64,000 bases of DNA from Mallotus nudiflorus (taxonomy: Eukaryota > Streptophyta > Magnoliopsida > Malpighiales > Euphorbiaceae), in contig CANTUR010000935.1 in NCBI GenBank assembly GCA_947683625.1, forward strand, positions 124,001 through 188,000, read 5' to 3'. Positions 41,541 through 55,391 of the stretch are shown piece by piece; position 1 is the first letter of the stretch, and the number at the start of each line of letters is the position of its first letter. The position numbers and the translations under genes are program-made. The notes beneath the pieces are model-generated. The model searched no databases. It was not told where the DNA came from and worked only from the letters and a program-made list of their open reading frames with translations.

Positions 41541-43850
41541 GCACATGTTTGAACGCAAAACGTGAACTCGTGCAAATTTGTGCACAAATGGTTTTGAACA
41601 TGTTATCCAATGTTCCAATTGCATATTTACATTACTAAGCACTTGTTTTAGAGTTCTGAACTCATGAATACAATTGACATAATTGAATGCACAATTTGTG
41701 CACATTTGCGCATCTTTGAACGCAAAACTTGAACTCGTGCAAATCTATGCACAAATGGTTTTGAACATGTTATACAATGTTCCAATTGCATATTTTCAAT
41801 ACTATGTACTTATTTTAGGATTCTAAACTCATGAATGCAATTGACATAATTGAATGCAGAATTTGTACACATTTGCACATGTTCGAACCCAACTCGTGCA
41901 AATTTGTGCACAAACGGTTTTGAACATGTCATCCAATGCTTCAATCGCATACTTAAAAATACTTAGTTCTTATTTTAGAGTTCTGAATTCATGAATACAA
42001 TTGACGTAATTGAATGCACAATTTGTGCACATTTGCACATGCTTTGAACACAAAACGTGAACTCGCGCAAATTTGTGCGCAAATGGTTTTGAACATGCTA
42101 TCCAATGTTCCCAATTGCATATTTACGATACTAATTACTTATTCATGAATTCTAAACTCATGAAAACAATTGACATAATTGAATGCACAATTTGTGCACA
42201 TTTTGCACACGTTTGAATGCAAAACGTGAACTCGTGCAAATTTGTGCACAAATGGTTTTGAACGTGTTATCCAATGTTCCAAATGCGTATTTACAGTAAC
42301 AATTGCTTATTTTAGGTTTCTGAACCGATGATTACAATTGACATAATTGAATGCACAATTTGTGCATATTTGCTCATGTTTAAACGCAAAACGTGAACCC
42401 TTGCAAATTTGTGCACAAATGGTATTGAACATGTTATCCAATGTTCCATTGGCATATTTACAATACAAAGTACTTATTTTAGAGTTCTCATCTCATGAAT
42501 ACAGTTGACATAATTGAATGCGCAATTTGTGCACATTTGCACATGTTTGAACGCAAAACGTGAACTCGTGCAAATTTGTGAACAAATGCTTTTGAACATG
42601 TTATCCAGTGCTGCAATTGTATATTTGAAATACTAGGTACTTATGCTAGAATTCTAAACTCGTGAATACAATTGACATTATTGAATGCACAATTTGTGCA
42701 TATTTGCTCATGTTTGAACGCAAAACGTGAACTTGTGCAAATTTAGGCACAAATGGGTTTTGAACGTGTTATCCAATGCTCCAATTGCATTTTTACAGTA
42801 CTAATTACTTATTCTAGAATTCAAAACTCTTGAATACAATTGACAAGACTGAATGCAAAATTTGTGCACATTTGCACATCTTTGAACGCAAAACTTGAAC
42901 TCGTGCAAATTTATTCACAAATGGTTTTGAACATGTTATCCAATGCTCCGATTGCATATTTTCAATACTAAGTACTTATTTTAGAGTTCTGAACTCATGA
43001 ATACGATCGATATAATTGGATGCAACAAATTGTGCACATGTTTGAGCGCAAGACTTGAACTCGTGCAAATTTGTGAACAAATGCTTTTGAACATGTTATC
43101 CAACGTTGCAATTGCATATTTTCAATAGTAAGTACTTGTTCTAGAATTCTCAACTCATGAACACAATCGACATAATTGAATGCACATTTGCACATGTTTG
43201 AACGCAAAATGCGACCTCGTGCAAATTTGTGCACAAATGGTTTTCAACATGTTATCCAATGTTCCAATTGTATATTTTCAATGCTAAGTACTTATTTTAG
43301 AGTTCTGAACTCGTGAATACAATTGACATAATTGAATGCACACTTTGTGCACATTCGCACATGTTTGAACGCTAAACTTGAACTCGTGCAAATTTGTGGA
43401 CAAATGCTTTCGAATATGTTATCCAATGTTCCAACTGAATATTTGCAATACCAAGTACTTGTTCTCGAATTCTAATCTCATGAACACAATTGACATAATT
43501 GAATGCACGATTTGTCCACATTTGCACATGTTTGAACGCAAAACGTGCAAATTTGTGCACAAATGGTTTTGAACATGTTATCCAATGTTCCAATTGCATA
43601 TTTACAAATACTAAGTACTTATTCTAGAGTTCTGAACGCATGAATACAATTGACATAATTGAATGCAGAATTTGTGCACATTTGCACACATTTGAACGCA
43701 AAACGTGAACTCGTGCAAATTTGCGAACAAATGCTTTTGAACATGTTATCCAATGTTGCAATTGCATATTTGCAGTACTAGGTACTCATTACAGAATTCT
43801 AAACTCATGAATACAATTGACAGAATCGAATGCACAATTTGTGCACGTTT
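41541..43850. repeat. HOR copy 19 (2310 bp)
   Basis: Two one-base gains, a G near 42757 and an A near 43025. It has C at both the 1434- and 1703-equivalents. Confidence 0.95.
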
Positions 43851-46159
43851 GCACATGTTTGAACGCAAAACGTGAACTCGTGCAAATTTGTGCACAAATG
43901 GTTTTGAACATGTTATCCAATGTTCCAATTGCATATTTACATTACTAAGCACTTGTTTTAGAGTTCTGAACTCATGAATACAATTGACATAATTGAATGC
44001 ACAATTTGTGCACATTTGCGCATCTTTGAACGCAAAACTTGAACTCGTGCAAATCTATGCACAAATGGTTTTGAACATGTTATACAATGTTCCAATTGCA
44101 TATTTTCAATACTATGTACTTATTTTAGGATTCTAAACTCATGAATGCAATTGACATAATTGAATGCAGAATTTGTACACATTTGCACATGTTCGAACCC
44201 AACTCGTGCAAATTTGTGCACAAACGGTTTTGAACATGTCATCCAATGCTTCAATCGCATACTTAAAAATACTTAGTTCTTATTTTAGAGTTCTGAATTC
44301 ATGAATACAATTGACGTAATTGAATGCACAATTTGTGCACATTTGCACATGCTTTGAACACAAAACGTGAACTCGCGCAAATTTGTGCGCAAATGGTTTT
44401 GAACATGCTATCCAATGTTCCCAATTGCATATTTACGATACTAATTACTTATTCATGAATTCTAAACTCATGAAAACAATTGACATAATTGAATGCACAA
44501 TTTGTGCACATTTTGCACACGTTTGAATGCAAAACGTGAACTCGTGCAAATTTGTGCACAAATGGTTTTGAACGTGTTATCCAATGTTCCAAATGCGTAT
44601 TTACAGTAACAATTGCTTATTTTAGGTTTCTGAACCGATGATTACAATTGACATAATTGAATGCACAATTTGTGCATATTTGCTCATGTTTAAACGCAAA
44701 ACGTGAACCCTTGCAAATTTGTGCACAAATGGTATTGAACATGTTATCCAATGTTCCATTGGCATATTTACAATACAAAGTACTTATTTTAGAGTTCTCA
44801 TCTCATGAATACAGTTGACATAATTGAATGCGCAATTTGTGCACATTTGCACATGTTTGAACGCAAAACGTGAACTCGTGCAAATTTGTGAACAAATGCT
44901 TTTGAACATGTTATCCCAGTGCTGCAATTGTATATTTGAAATACTAGGTACTTATGCTAGAATTCTAAACTCGTGAATACAATTGACATTATTGAATGCA
45001 CAATTTGTGCATATTTGCTCATGTTTGAACGCAAAACGTGAACTTGTGCAAATTTAGGCACAAATGGTTTTGAACGTGTTATCCAATGCTCCAATTGCAT
45101 TTTTACAGTACTAATTACTTATTCTAGAATTCAAAACTCTTGAATACAATTGACAAGACTGAATGCAAAATTTGTGCACATTTGCACATCTTTGAACGCA
45201 AAACTTGAACTCGTGCAAATTTATTCACAAATGGTTTTGAACATGTTATCCAATGCTCCGATTGCATATTTTCAATACTAAGTACTTATTTTAGAGTTCT
45301 GAACTCATGAATACGATCGATATAATTGGATGCACAAATTGTGCACATGTTTGAGCGCAAGACTTGAACTCGTGCAAATTTGTGAACAAATGCTTTTGAA
45401 CATGTTATCCAACGTTGCAATTGCATATTTTCAATAGTAAGTACTTGTTCTAGAATTCTCAACTCATGAACACAATCGACATAATTGAATGCACATTTGC
45501 ACATGTTTGAACGCAAAATGCGACCTCGTGCAAATTTGTGCACAAATGGTTTTCAACATGTTATCCAATGTTCCAATTGTATATTTTCAATGCTAAGTAC
45601 TTATTTTAGAGTTCTGAACTCGTGAATACAATTGACATAATTGAATGCACACTTTGTGCACATTCGCACATGTTTGAACGCTAAACTTGAACTCGTGCAA
45701 ATTTGTGGACAAATGCTTTCGAATATGTTATCCAATGTTCCAACTGAATATTTGCAATACCAAGTACTTGTTCTCGAATTCTAATCTCATGAACACAATT
45801 GACATAATTGAATGCACGATTTGTCCACATTTGCACATGTTTGAACGCAAAACGTGCAAATTTGTGCACAAATGGTTTTGAACATGTTATCCAATGTTCC
45901 AATTGCATATTTACAAATACTAAGTACTTATTCTAGAGTTCTGAACGCATGAATACAATTGACATAATTGAATGCAGAATTTGTGCACATTTGCACACAT
46001 TTGAACGCAAAACGTGAACTCGTGCAAATTTGCGAACAAATGCTTTTGAACATGTTATCCAATGTTGCAATTGCATATTTGCAGTACTAGGTACTCATTA
46101 CAGAATTCTAAACTCATGAATACAATTGACAGAATCGAATGCACAATTTGTGCACGTTT
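43851..46159. repeat. HOR copy 20 (2309 bp)
   Basis: One extra C at 44915-44917 (ttatcccag), the same event as in copy 15. Otherwise it follows the reference with C at the two diagnostic sites. Confidence 0.95.
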
Positions 46160-48466
46160 GCACATGTTTGAACGCAAAACGTGAACTCGTGCAAATTTGT
46201 GCACAAATGGTTTTGAACATGTTATCCAATGTTCCAATTGCATATTTACATTACTAAGCACTTGTTTTAGAGTTCTGAACTCATGAATACAATTGACATA
46301 ATTGAATGCACAATTTGTGCACATTTGCGCATCTTTGAACGCAAAACTTGAACTCGTGCAAATCTATGCACAAATGGTTTTGAACATGTTATACAATGTT
46401 CCAATTGCATATTTTCATACTATGTACTTATTTTAGGATTCTAAACTCATGAATGCAATTGACATAATTGAATGCAGAATTTGTACACATTTGCACATGT
46501 TCGAACCCAACTCGTGCAAATTTGTGCACAAACGGTTTTGAACATGTCATCCAATGCTTCAATCGCATACTTAAAAATACTTAGTTCTTATTTTAGAGTT
46601 CTGAATTCATGAATACAATTGACGTAATTGAATGCACAATTTGTGCACATTTGCACATGCTTTGAACACAAAACGTGAACTCGCGCAAATTTGTGCGCAA
46701 ATGGTTTTGAACATGCTATCCAATGTTCCCAATTGCATATTTACGATACTAATTACTTATTCATGAATTCTAAACTCATGAAAACAATTGACATAATTGA
46801 ATGCACAATTTGTGCACATTTTGCACACGTTTGAATGCAAAACGTGAACTCGTGCAAATTTGTGCACAAATGGTTTTGAACGTGTTATCCAATGTTCCAA
46901 ATGCGTATTTACAGTAACAATTGCTTATTTTAGGTTTCTGAACCGATGATTACAATTGACATAATTGAATGCACAATTTGTGCATATTTGCTCATGTTTA
47001 AACGCAAAACGTGAACCCTTGCAAATTTGTGCACAAATGGTATTGAACATGTTATCCAATGTTCCATTGGCATATTTACAATACAAAGTACTTATTTTAG
47101 AGTTCTCATCTCATGAATACAGTTGACATAATTGAATGCGCAATTTGTGCACATTTGCACATGTTTGAACGCAAAACGTGAACTCGTGCAAATTTGTGAA
47201 CAAATGCTTTTGAACATGTTATCCAGTGCTGCAATTGTATATTTGAAATACTAGGTACTTATGCTAGAATTCTAAACTCGTGAATACAATTGACATTATT
47301 GAATGCACAATTTGTGCATATTTGCTCATGTTTGAACGCAAAACGTGAACTTGTGCAAATTTAGGCACAAATGGTTTTGAACGTGTTATCCAATGCTCCA
47401 ATTGCATTTTTACAGTACTAATTACTTATTCTAGAATTCAAAACTCTTGAATACAATTGACAAGACTGAATGCAAAATTTGTGCACATTTGCACATCTTT
47501 GAACGCAAAACTTGAACTCGTGCAAATTTATTCACAAATGGTTTTGAACATGTTATCCAATGCTCCGATTGCATATTTTCAATACTAAGTACTTATTTTA
47601 GAGTTCTGAACTCATGAATACGATCGATATAATTGGATGCACAAATTGTGCACATGTTTGAGCGCAAGACTTGAACTCGTGCAAATTTGTGAACAAATGC
47701 TTTTGAACATGTTATCCAACGTTGCAATTGCATATTTTCAATAGTAAGTACTTGTTCTAGAATTCTCAACTCATGAACACAATCGACATAATTGAATGCA
47801 CATTTGCACATGTTTGAACGCAAAATGCGACCTCGTGCAAATTTGTGCACAAATGGTTTTCAACATGTTATCCAATGTTCCAATTGTATATTTTCAATGC
47901 TAAGTACTTATTTTAGAGTTCTGAACTCGTGAATACAATTGACATAATTGAATGCACACTTTGTGCACATTCGCACATGTTTGAACGCTAAACTTGAACT
48001 CGTGCAAATTTGTGGACAAATGCTTTCGAATATGTTATCCAATGTTCCAACTGAATATTTGCAATACCAAGTACTTGTTCTCGAATTCTAATCTCATGAA
48101 CACAATTGACATAATTGAATGCACGATTTGTCCACATTTGCACATGTTTGAACGCAAAACGTGCAAATTTGTGCACAAATGGTTTTGAACATGTTATCCA
48201 ATGTTCCAATTGCATATTTACAAATACTAAGTACTTATTCTAGAGTTCTGAACGCATGAATACAATTGACATAATTGAATGCAGAATTTGTGCACATTTG
48301 CACACATTTGAACGCAAAACGTGAACTCGTGCAAATTTGCGAACAAATGCTTTTGAACATGTTATCCAATGTTGCAATTGCATATTTGCAGTACTAGGTA
48401 CTCATTACAGAATTCTAAACTCATGAATACAATTGACAGAATCGAATGCACAATTTGTGCACGTTT
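46160..48466. repeat. HOR copy 21 (2307 bp)
   Basis: One A lost near 46417 (ttcatac for ttcaatac). C at the 1434- and 1703-equivalents. Confidence 0.95.
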
Positions 48467-50775
48467 GCACATGTTTGAACGCAAAACGTGAACTCGTGCA
48501 AATTTGTGCACAAATGGTTTTGAACATGTTATCCAATGTTCCAATTGCATATTTACATTACTAAGCACTTGTTTTAGAGTTCTGAACTCATGAATACAAT
48601 TGACATAATTGAATGCACAATTTGTGCACATTTGCGCATCTTTGAACGCAAAACTTGAACTCGTGCAAATCTATGCACAAATGGTTTTGAACATGTTATA
48701 CAATGTTCCAATTGCATATTTTCAATACTATGTACTTATTTTAGGATTCTAAACTCATGAATGCAATTGACATAATTGAATGCAGAATTTGTACACATTT
48801 GCACATGTTCGAACCCAACTCGTGCAAATTTGTGCACAAAACGGTTTTGAACATGTCATCCAATGCTTCAATCGCATACTTAAAAATACTTAGTTCTTAT
48901 TTTAGAGTTCTGAATTCATGAATACAATTGACGTAATTGAATGCACAATTTGTGCACATTTGCACATGCTTTGAACACAAAACGTGAACTCGCGCAAATT
49001 TGTGCGCAAATGGTTTTGAACATGCTATCCAATGTTCCCAATTGCATATTTACGATACTAATTACTTATTCATGAATTCTAAACTCATGAAAACAATTGA
49101 CATAATTGAATGCACAATTTGTGCACATTTTGCACACGTTTGAATGCAAAACGTGAACTCGTGCAAATTTGTGCACAAATGGTTTTGAACGTGTTATCCA
49201 ATGTTCCAAATGCGTATTTACAGTAACAATTGCTTATTTTAGGTTTCTGAACCGATGATTACAATTGACATAATTGAATGCACAATTTGTGCATATTTGC
49301 TCATGTTTAAACGCAAAACGTGAACCCTTGCAAATTTGTGCACAAATGGTATTGAACATGTTATCCAATGTTCCATTGGCATATTTACAATACAAAGTAC
49401 TTATTTTAGAGTTCTCATCTCATGAATACAGTTGACATAATTGAATGCGCAATTTGTGCACATTTGCACATGTTTGAACGCAAAACGTGAACTCGTGCAA
49501 ATTTGTGAACAAATGCTTTTGAACATGTTATCCAGTGCTGCAATTGTATATTTGAAATACTAGGTACTTATGCTAGAATTCTAAACTCGTGAATACAATT
49601 GACATTATTGAATGCACAATTTGTGCATATTTGCTCATGTTTGAACGCAAAACGTGAACTTGTGCAAATTTAGGCACAAATGGTTTTGAACGTGTTATCC
49701 AATGCTCCAATTGCATTTTTACAGTACTAATTACTTATTCTAGAATTCAAAACTCTTGAATACAATTGACAAGACTGAATGCAAAATTTGTGCACATTTG
49801 CACATCTTTGAACGCAAAACTTGAACTCGTGCAAATTTATTCACAAATGGTTTTGAACATGTTATCCAATGCTCCGATTGCATATTTTCAATACTAAGTA
49901 CTTATTTTAGAGTTCTGAACTCATGAATACGATCGATATAATTGGATGCACAAATTGTGCACATGTTTGAGCGCAAGACTTGAACTCGTGCAAATTTGTG
50001 AACAAATGCTTTTGAACATGTTATCCAACGTTGCAATTGCATATTTTCAATAGTAAGTACTTGTTCTAGAATTCTCAACTCATGAACACAATCGACATAA
50101 TTGAATGCACATTTGCACATGTTTGAACGCAAAATGCGACCTCGTGCAAATTTGTGCACAAATGGTTTTGAACATGTTATCCAATGTTCCAATTGTATAT
50201 TTTCAATGCTAAGTACTTATTTTAGAGTTCTGAACTCGTGAATACAATTGACATAATTGAATGCACACTTTGTGCACATTCGCACATGTTTGAACGCTAA
50301 ACTTGAACTCGTGCAAATTTGTGGACAAATGCTTTCGAATATGTTATCCAATGTTCCAACTGAATATTTGCAATACCAAGTACTTGTTCTCGAATTCTAA
50401 TCTCATGAACACAATTGACATAATTGAATGCACGATTTGTCCACATTTGCACATGTTTGAACGCAAAACGTGCAAATTTGTGCACAAATGGTTTTGAACA
50501 TGTTATCCAATGTTCCAATTGCATATTTACAAATACTAAGTACTTATTCTAGAGTTCTGAACGCATGAATACAATTGACATAATTGAATGCAGAATTTGT
50601 GCACATTTGCACACATTTGAACGCAAAACGTGAACTCGTGCAAATTTGCGAACAAATGCTTTTGAACATGTTATCCAATGTTGCAATTGCATATTTGCAG
50701 TACTAGGTACTCATTACAGAATTCTAAACTCATGAATACAATTGACAGAATCGAATGCACAATTTGTGCACGTTT
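48467..50775. repeat. HOR copy 22 (2309 bp)
   Basis: One A gained near 48840. It has G at the 1703-equivalent (about 50170), unlike copies 19-21 and 23-27. Confidence 0.95.
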
Positions 50776-53083
50776 GCACATGTTTGAACGCAAAACGTGA
50801 ACTCGTGCAAATTTGTGCACAAATGGTTTTGAACATGTTATCCAATGTTCCAATTGCATATTTACATTACTAAGCACTTGTTTTGGAGTTCTGAACTCAT
50901 GAATACAATTGACATAATTGAATGCACAATTTGTGCACATTTGCGCATCTTTGAACGCAAAACTTGAACTCGTGCAAATCTATGCACAAATGGTTTTGAA
51001 CATGTTATACAATGTTCCAATTGCATATTTTCAATACTATGTACTTATTTTAGGATTCTAAACTCATGAATGCAATTGACATAATTGAATGCAGAATTTG
51101 TACACATTTGCACATGTTCGAACCCAACTCGTGCAAATTTGTGCACAAACGGTTTTGAACATGTCATCCAATGCTTCAATCGCATACTTAAAAATACTTA
51201 GTTCTTATTTTAGAGTTCTGAATTCATGAATACAATTGACGTAATTGAATGCACAATTTGTGCACATTTGCACATGCTTTGAACACAAAACGTGAACTCG
51301 CGCAAATTTGTGCGCAAATGGTTTTGAACATGCTATCCAATGTTCCCAATTGCATATTTACGATACTAATTACTTATTCATGAATTCTAAACTCATGAAA
51401 ACAATTGACATAATTGAATGCACAATTTGTGCACATTTTGCACACGTTTGAATGCAAAACGTGAACTCGTGCAAATTTGTGCACAAATGGTTTTGAACGT
51501 GTTATCCAATGTTCCAAATGCGTATTTACAGTAACAATTGCTTATTTTAGGTTTCTGAACCGATGATTACAATTGACATAATTGAATGCACAATTTGTGC
51601 ATATTTGCTCATGTTTAAACGCAAAACGTGAACCCTTGCAAATTTGTGCACAAATGGTATTGAACATGTTATCCAATGTTCCATTGGCATATTTACAATA
51701 CAAAGTACTTATTTTAGAGTTCTCATCTCATGAATACAGTTGACATAATTGAATGCGCAATTTGTGCACATTTGCACATGTTTGAACGCAAAACGTGAAC
51801 TCGTGCAAATTTGTGAACAAATGCTTTTGAACATGTTATCCAGTGCTGCAATTGTATATTTGAAATACTAGGTACTTATGCTAGAATTCTAAACTCGTGA
51901 ATACAATTGACATTATTGAATGCACAATTTGTGCATATTTGCTCATGTTTGAACGCAAAACGTGAACTTGTGCAAATTTAGGCACAAATGGTTTTGAACG
52001 TGTTATCCAATGCTCCAATTGCATTTTTACAGTACTAATTACTTATTCTAGAATTCAAAACTCTTGAATACAATTGACAAGACTGAATGCAAAATTTGTG
52101 CACATTTGCACATCTTTGAACGCAAAACTTGAACTCGTGCAAATTTATTCACAAATGGTTTTGAACATGTTATCCAATGCTCCGATTGCATATTTTCAAT
52201 ACTAAGTACTTATTTTAGAGTTCTGAACTCATGAATACGATCGATATAATTGGATGCACAAATTGTGCACATGTTTGAGCGCAAGACTTGAACTCGTGCA
52301 AATTTGTGAACAAATGCTTTTGAACATGTTATCCAACGTTGCAATTGCATATTTTCAATAGTAAGTACTTGTTCTAGAATTCTCAACTCATGAACACAAT
52401 CGACATAATTGAATGCACATTTGCACATGTTTGAACGCAAAATGCGACCTCGTGCAAATTTGTGCACAAATGGTTTTCAACATGTTATCCAATGTTCCAA
52501 TTGTATATTTTCAATGCTAAGTACTTATTTTAGAGTTCTGAACTCGTGAATACAATTGACATAATTGAATGCACACTTTGTGCACATTCGCACATGTTTG
52601 AACGCTAAACTTGAACTCGTGCAAATTTGTGGACAAATGCTTTCGAATATGTTATCCAATGTTCCAACTGAATATTTGCAATACCAAGTACTTGTTCTCG
52701 AATTCTAATCTCATGAACACAATTGACATAATTGAATGCACGATTTGTCCACATTTGCACATGTTTGAACGCAAAACGTGCAAATTTGTGCACAAATGGT
52801 TTTGAACATGTTATCCAATGTTCCAATTGCATATTTACAAATACTAAGTACTTATTCTAGAGTTCTGAACGCATGAATACAATTGACATAATTGAATGCA
52901 GAATTTGTGCACATTTGCACACATTTGAACGCAAAACGTGAACTCGTGCAAATTTGCGAACAAATGCTTTTGAACATGTTATCCAATGTTGCAATTGCAT
53001 ATTTGCAGTACTAGGTACTCATTACAGAATTCTAAACTCATGAATACAATTGACAGAATCGAATGCACAATTTGTGCACGTTT
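50776..53083. repeat. HOR copy 23 (2308 bp)
   Basis: Full-length. It has a private A-to-G change at 50885 (ttttGgag for ttttagag). Confidence 0.95.
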
Positions 53084-55391
53084 GCGCATGTTTGAACGCA
53101 AAACGTGAACTCGTGCAAATTTGTGCACAAATGGTTTTGAACATGTTATCCAATGTTCCAATTGCATATTTACATTACTAAGCACTTGTTTTAGAGTTCT
53201 GAACTCATGAATACAATTGACATAATTGAATGCACAATTTGTGCACATTTGCGCATCTTTGAACGCAAAACTTGAACTCGTGCAAATCTATGCACAAATG
53301 GTTTTGAACATGTTATACAATGTTCCAATTGCATATTTTCAATACTATGTACTTATTTTAGGATTCTAAACTCATGAATGCAATTGACATAATTGAATGC
53401 AGAATTTGTACACATTTGCACATGTTCGAACCCAACTCGTGCAAATTTGTGCACAAACGGTTTTGAACATGTCATCCAATGCTTCAATCGCATACTTAAA
53501 AATACTTAGTTCTTATTTTAGAGTTCTGAATTCATGAATACAATTGACGTAATTGAATGCACAATTTGTGCACATTTGCACATGCTTTGAACACAAAACG
53601 TGAACTCGCGCAAATTTGTGCGCAAATGGTTTTGAACATGCTATCCAATGTTCCCAATTGCATATTTACGATACTAATTACTTATTCATGAATTCTAAAC
53701 TCATGAAAACAATTGACATAATTGAATGCACAATTTGTGCACATTTTGCACACGTTTGAATGCAAAACGTGAACTCGTGCAAATTTGTGCACAAATGGTT
53801 TTGAACGTGTTATCCAATGTTCCAAATGCGTATTTACAGTAACAATTGCTTATTTTAGGTTTCTGAACCGATGATTACAATTGACATAATTGAATGCACA
53901 ATTTGTGCATATTTGCTCATGTTTAAACGCAAAACGTGAACCCTTGCAAATTTGTGCACAAATGGTATTGAACATGTTATCCAATGTTCCATTGGCATAT
54001 TTACAATACAAAGTACTTATTTTAGAGTTCTCATCTCATGAATACAGTTGACATAATTGAATGCGCAATTTGTGCACATTTGCACATGTTTGAACGCAAA
54101 ACGTGAACTCGTGCAAATTTGTGAACAAATGCTTTTGAACATGTTATCCAGTGCTGCAATTGTATATTTGAAATACTAGGTACTTATGCTAGAATTCTAA
54201 ACTCGTGAATACAATTGACATTATTGAATGCACAATTTGTGCATATTTGCTCATGTTTGAACGCAAAACGTGAACTTGTGCAAATTTAGGCACAAATGGT
54301 TTTGAACGTGTTATCCAATGCTCCAATTGCATTTTTACAGTACTAATTACTTATTCTAGAATTCAAAACTCTTGAATACAATTGACAAGACTGAATGCAA
54401 AATTTGTGCACATTTGCACATCTTTGAACGCAAAACTTGAACTCGTGCAAATTTATTCACAAATGGTTTTGAACATGTTATCCAATGCTCCGATTGCATA
54501 TTTTCAATACTAAGTACTTATTTTAGAGTTCTGAACTCATGAATACGATCGATATAATTGGATGCACAAATTGTGCACATGTTTGAGCGCAAGACTTGAA
54601 CTCGTGCAAATTTGTGAACAAATGCTTTTGAACATGTTATCCAACGTTGCAATTGCATATTTTCAATAGTAAGTACTTGTTCTAGAATTCTCAACTCATG
54701 AACACAATCGACATAATTGAATGCACATTTGCACATGTTTGAACGCAAAATGCGACCTCGTGCAAATTTGTGCACAAATGGTTTTCAACATGTTATCCAA
54801 TGTTCCAATTGTATATTTTCAATGCTAAGTACTTATTTTAGAGTTCTGAACTCGTGAATACAATTGACATAATTGAATGCACACTTTGTGCACATTCGCA
54901 CATGTTTGAACGCTAAACTTGAACTCGTGCAAATTTGTGGACAAATGCTTTCGAATATGTTATCCAATGTTCCAACTGAATATTTGCAATACCAAGTACT
55001 TGTTCTCGAATTCTAATCTCATGAACACAATTGACATAATTGAATGCACGATTTGTCCACATTTGCACATGTTTGAACGCAAAACGTGCAAATTTGTGCA
55101 CAAATGGTTTTGAACATGTTATCCAATGTTCCAATTGCATATTTACAAATACTAAGTACTTATTCTAGAGTTCTGAACGCATGAATACAATTGACATAAT
55201 TGAATGCAGAATTTGTGCACATTTGCACACATTTGAACGCAAAACGTGAACTCGTGCAAATTTGCGAACAAATGCTTTTGAACATGTTATCCAATGTTGC
55301 AATTGCATATTTGCAGTACTAGGTACTCATTACAGAATTCTAAACTCATGAATACAATTGACAGAATCGAATGCACAATTTGTGCACGTTT
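53084..55391. repeat. HOR copy 24 (2308 bp)
   Basis: Full-length. G at 53086 (gcGcatg for gcacatg), shared only with copy 25. Confidence 0.95.
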
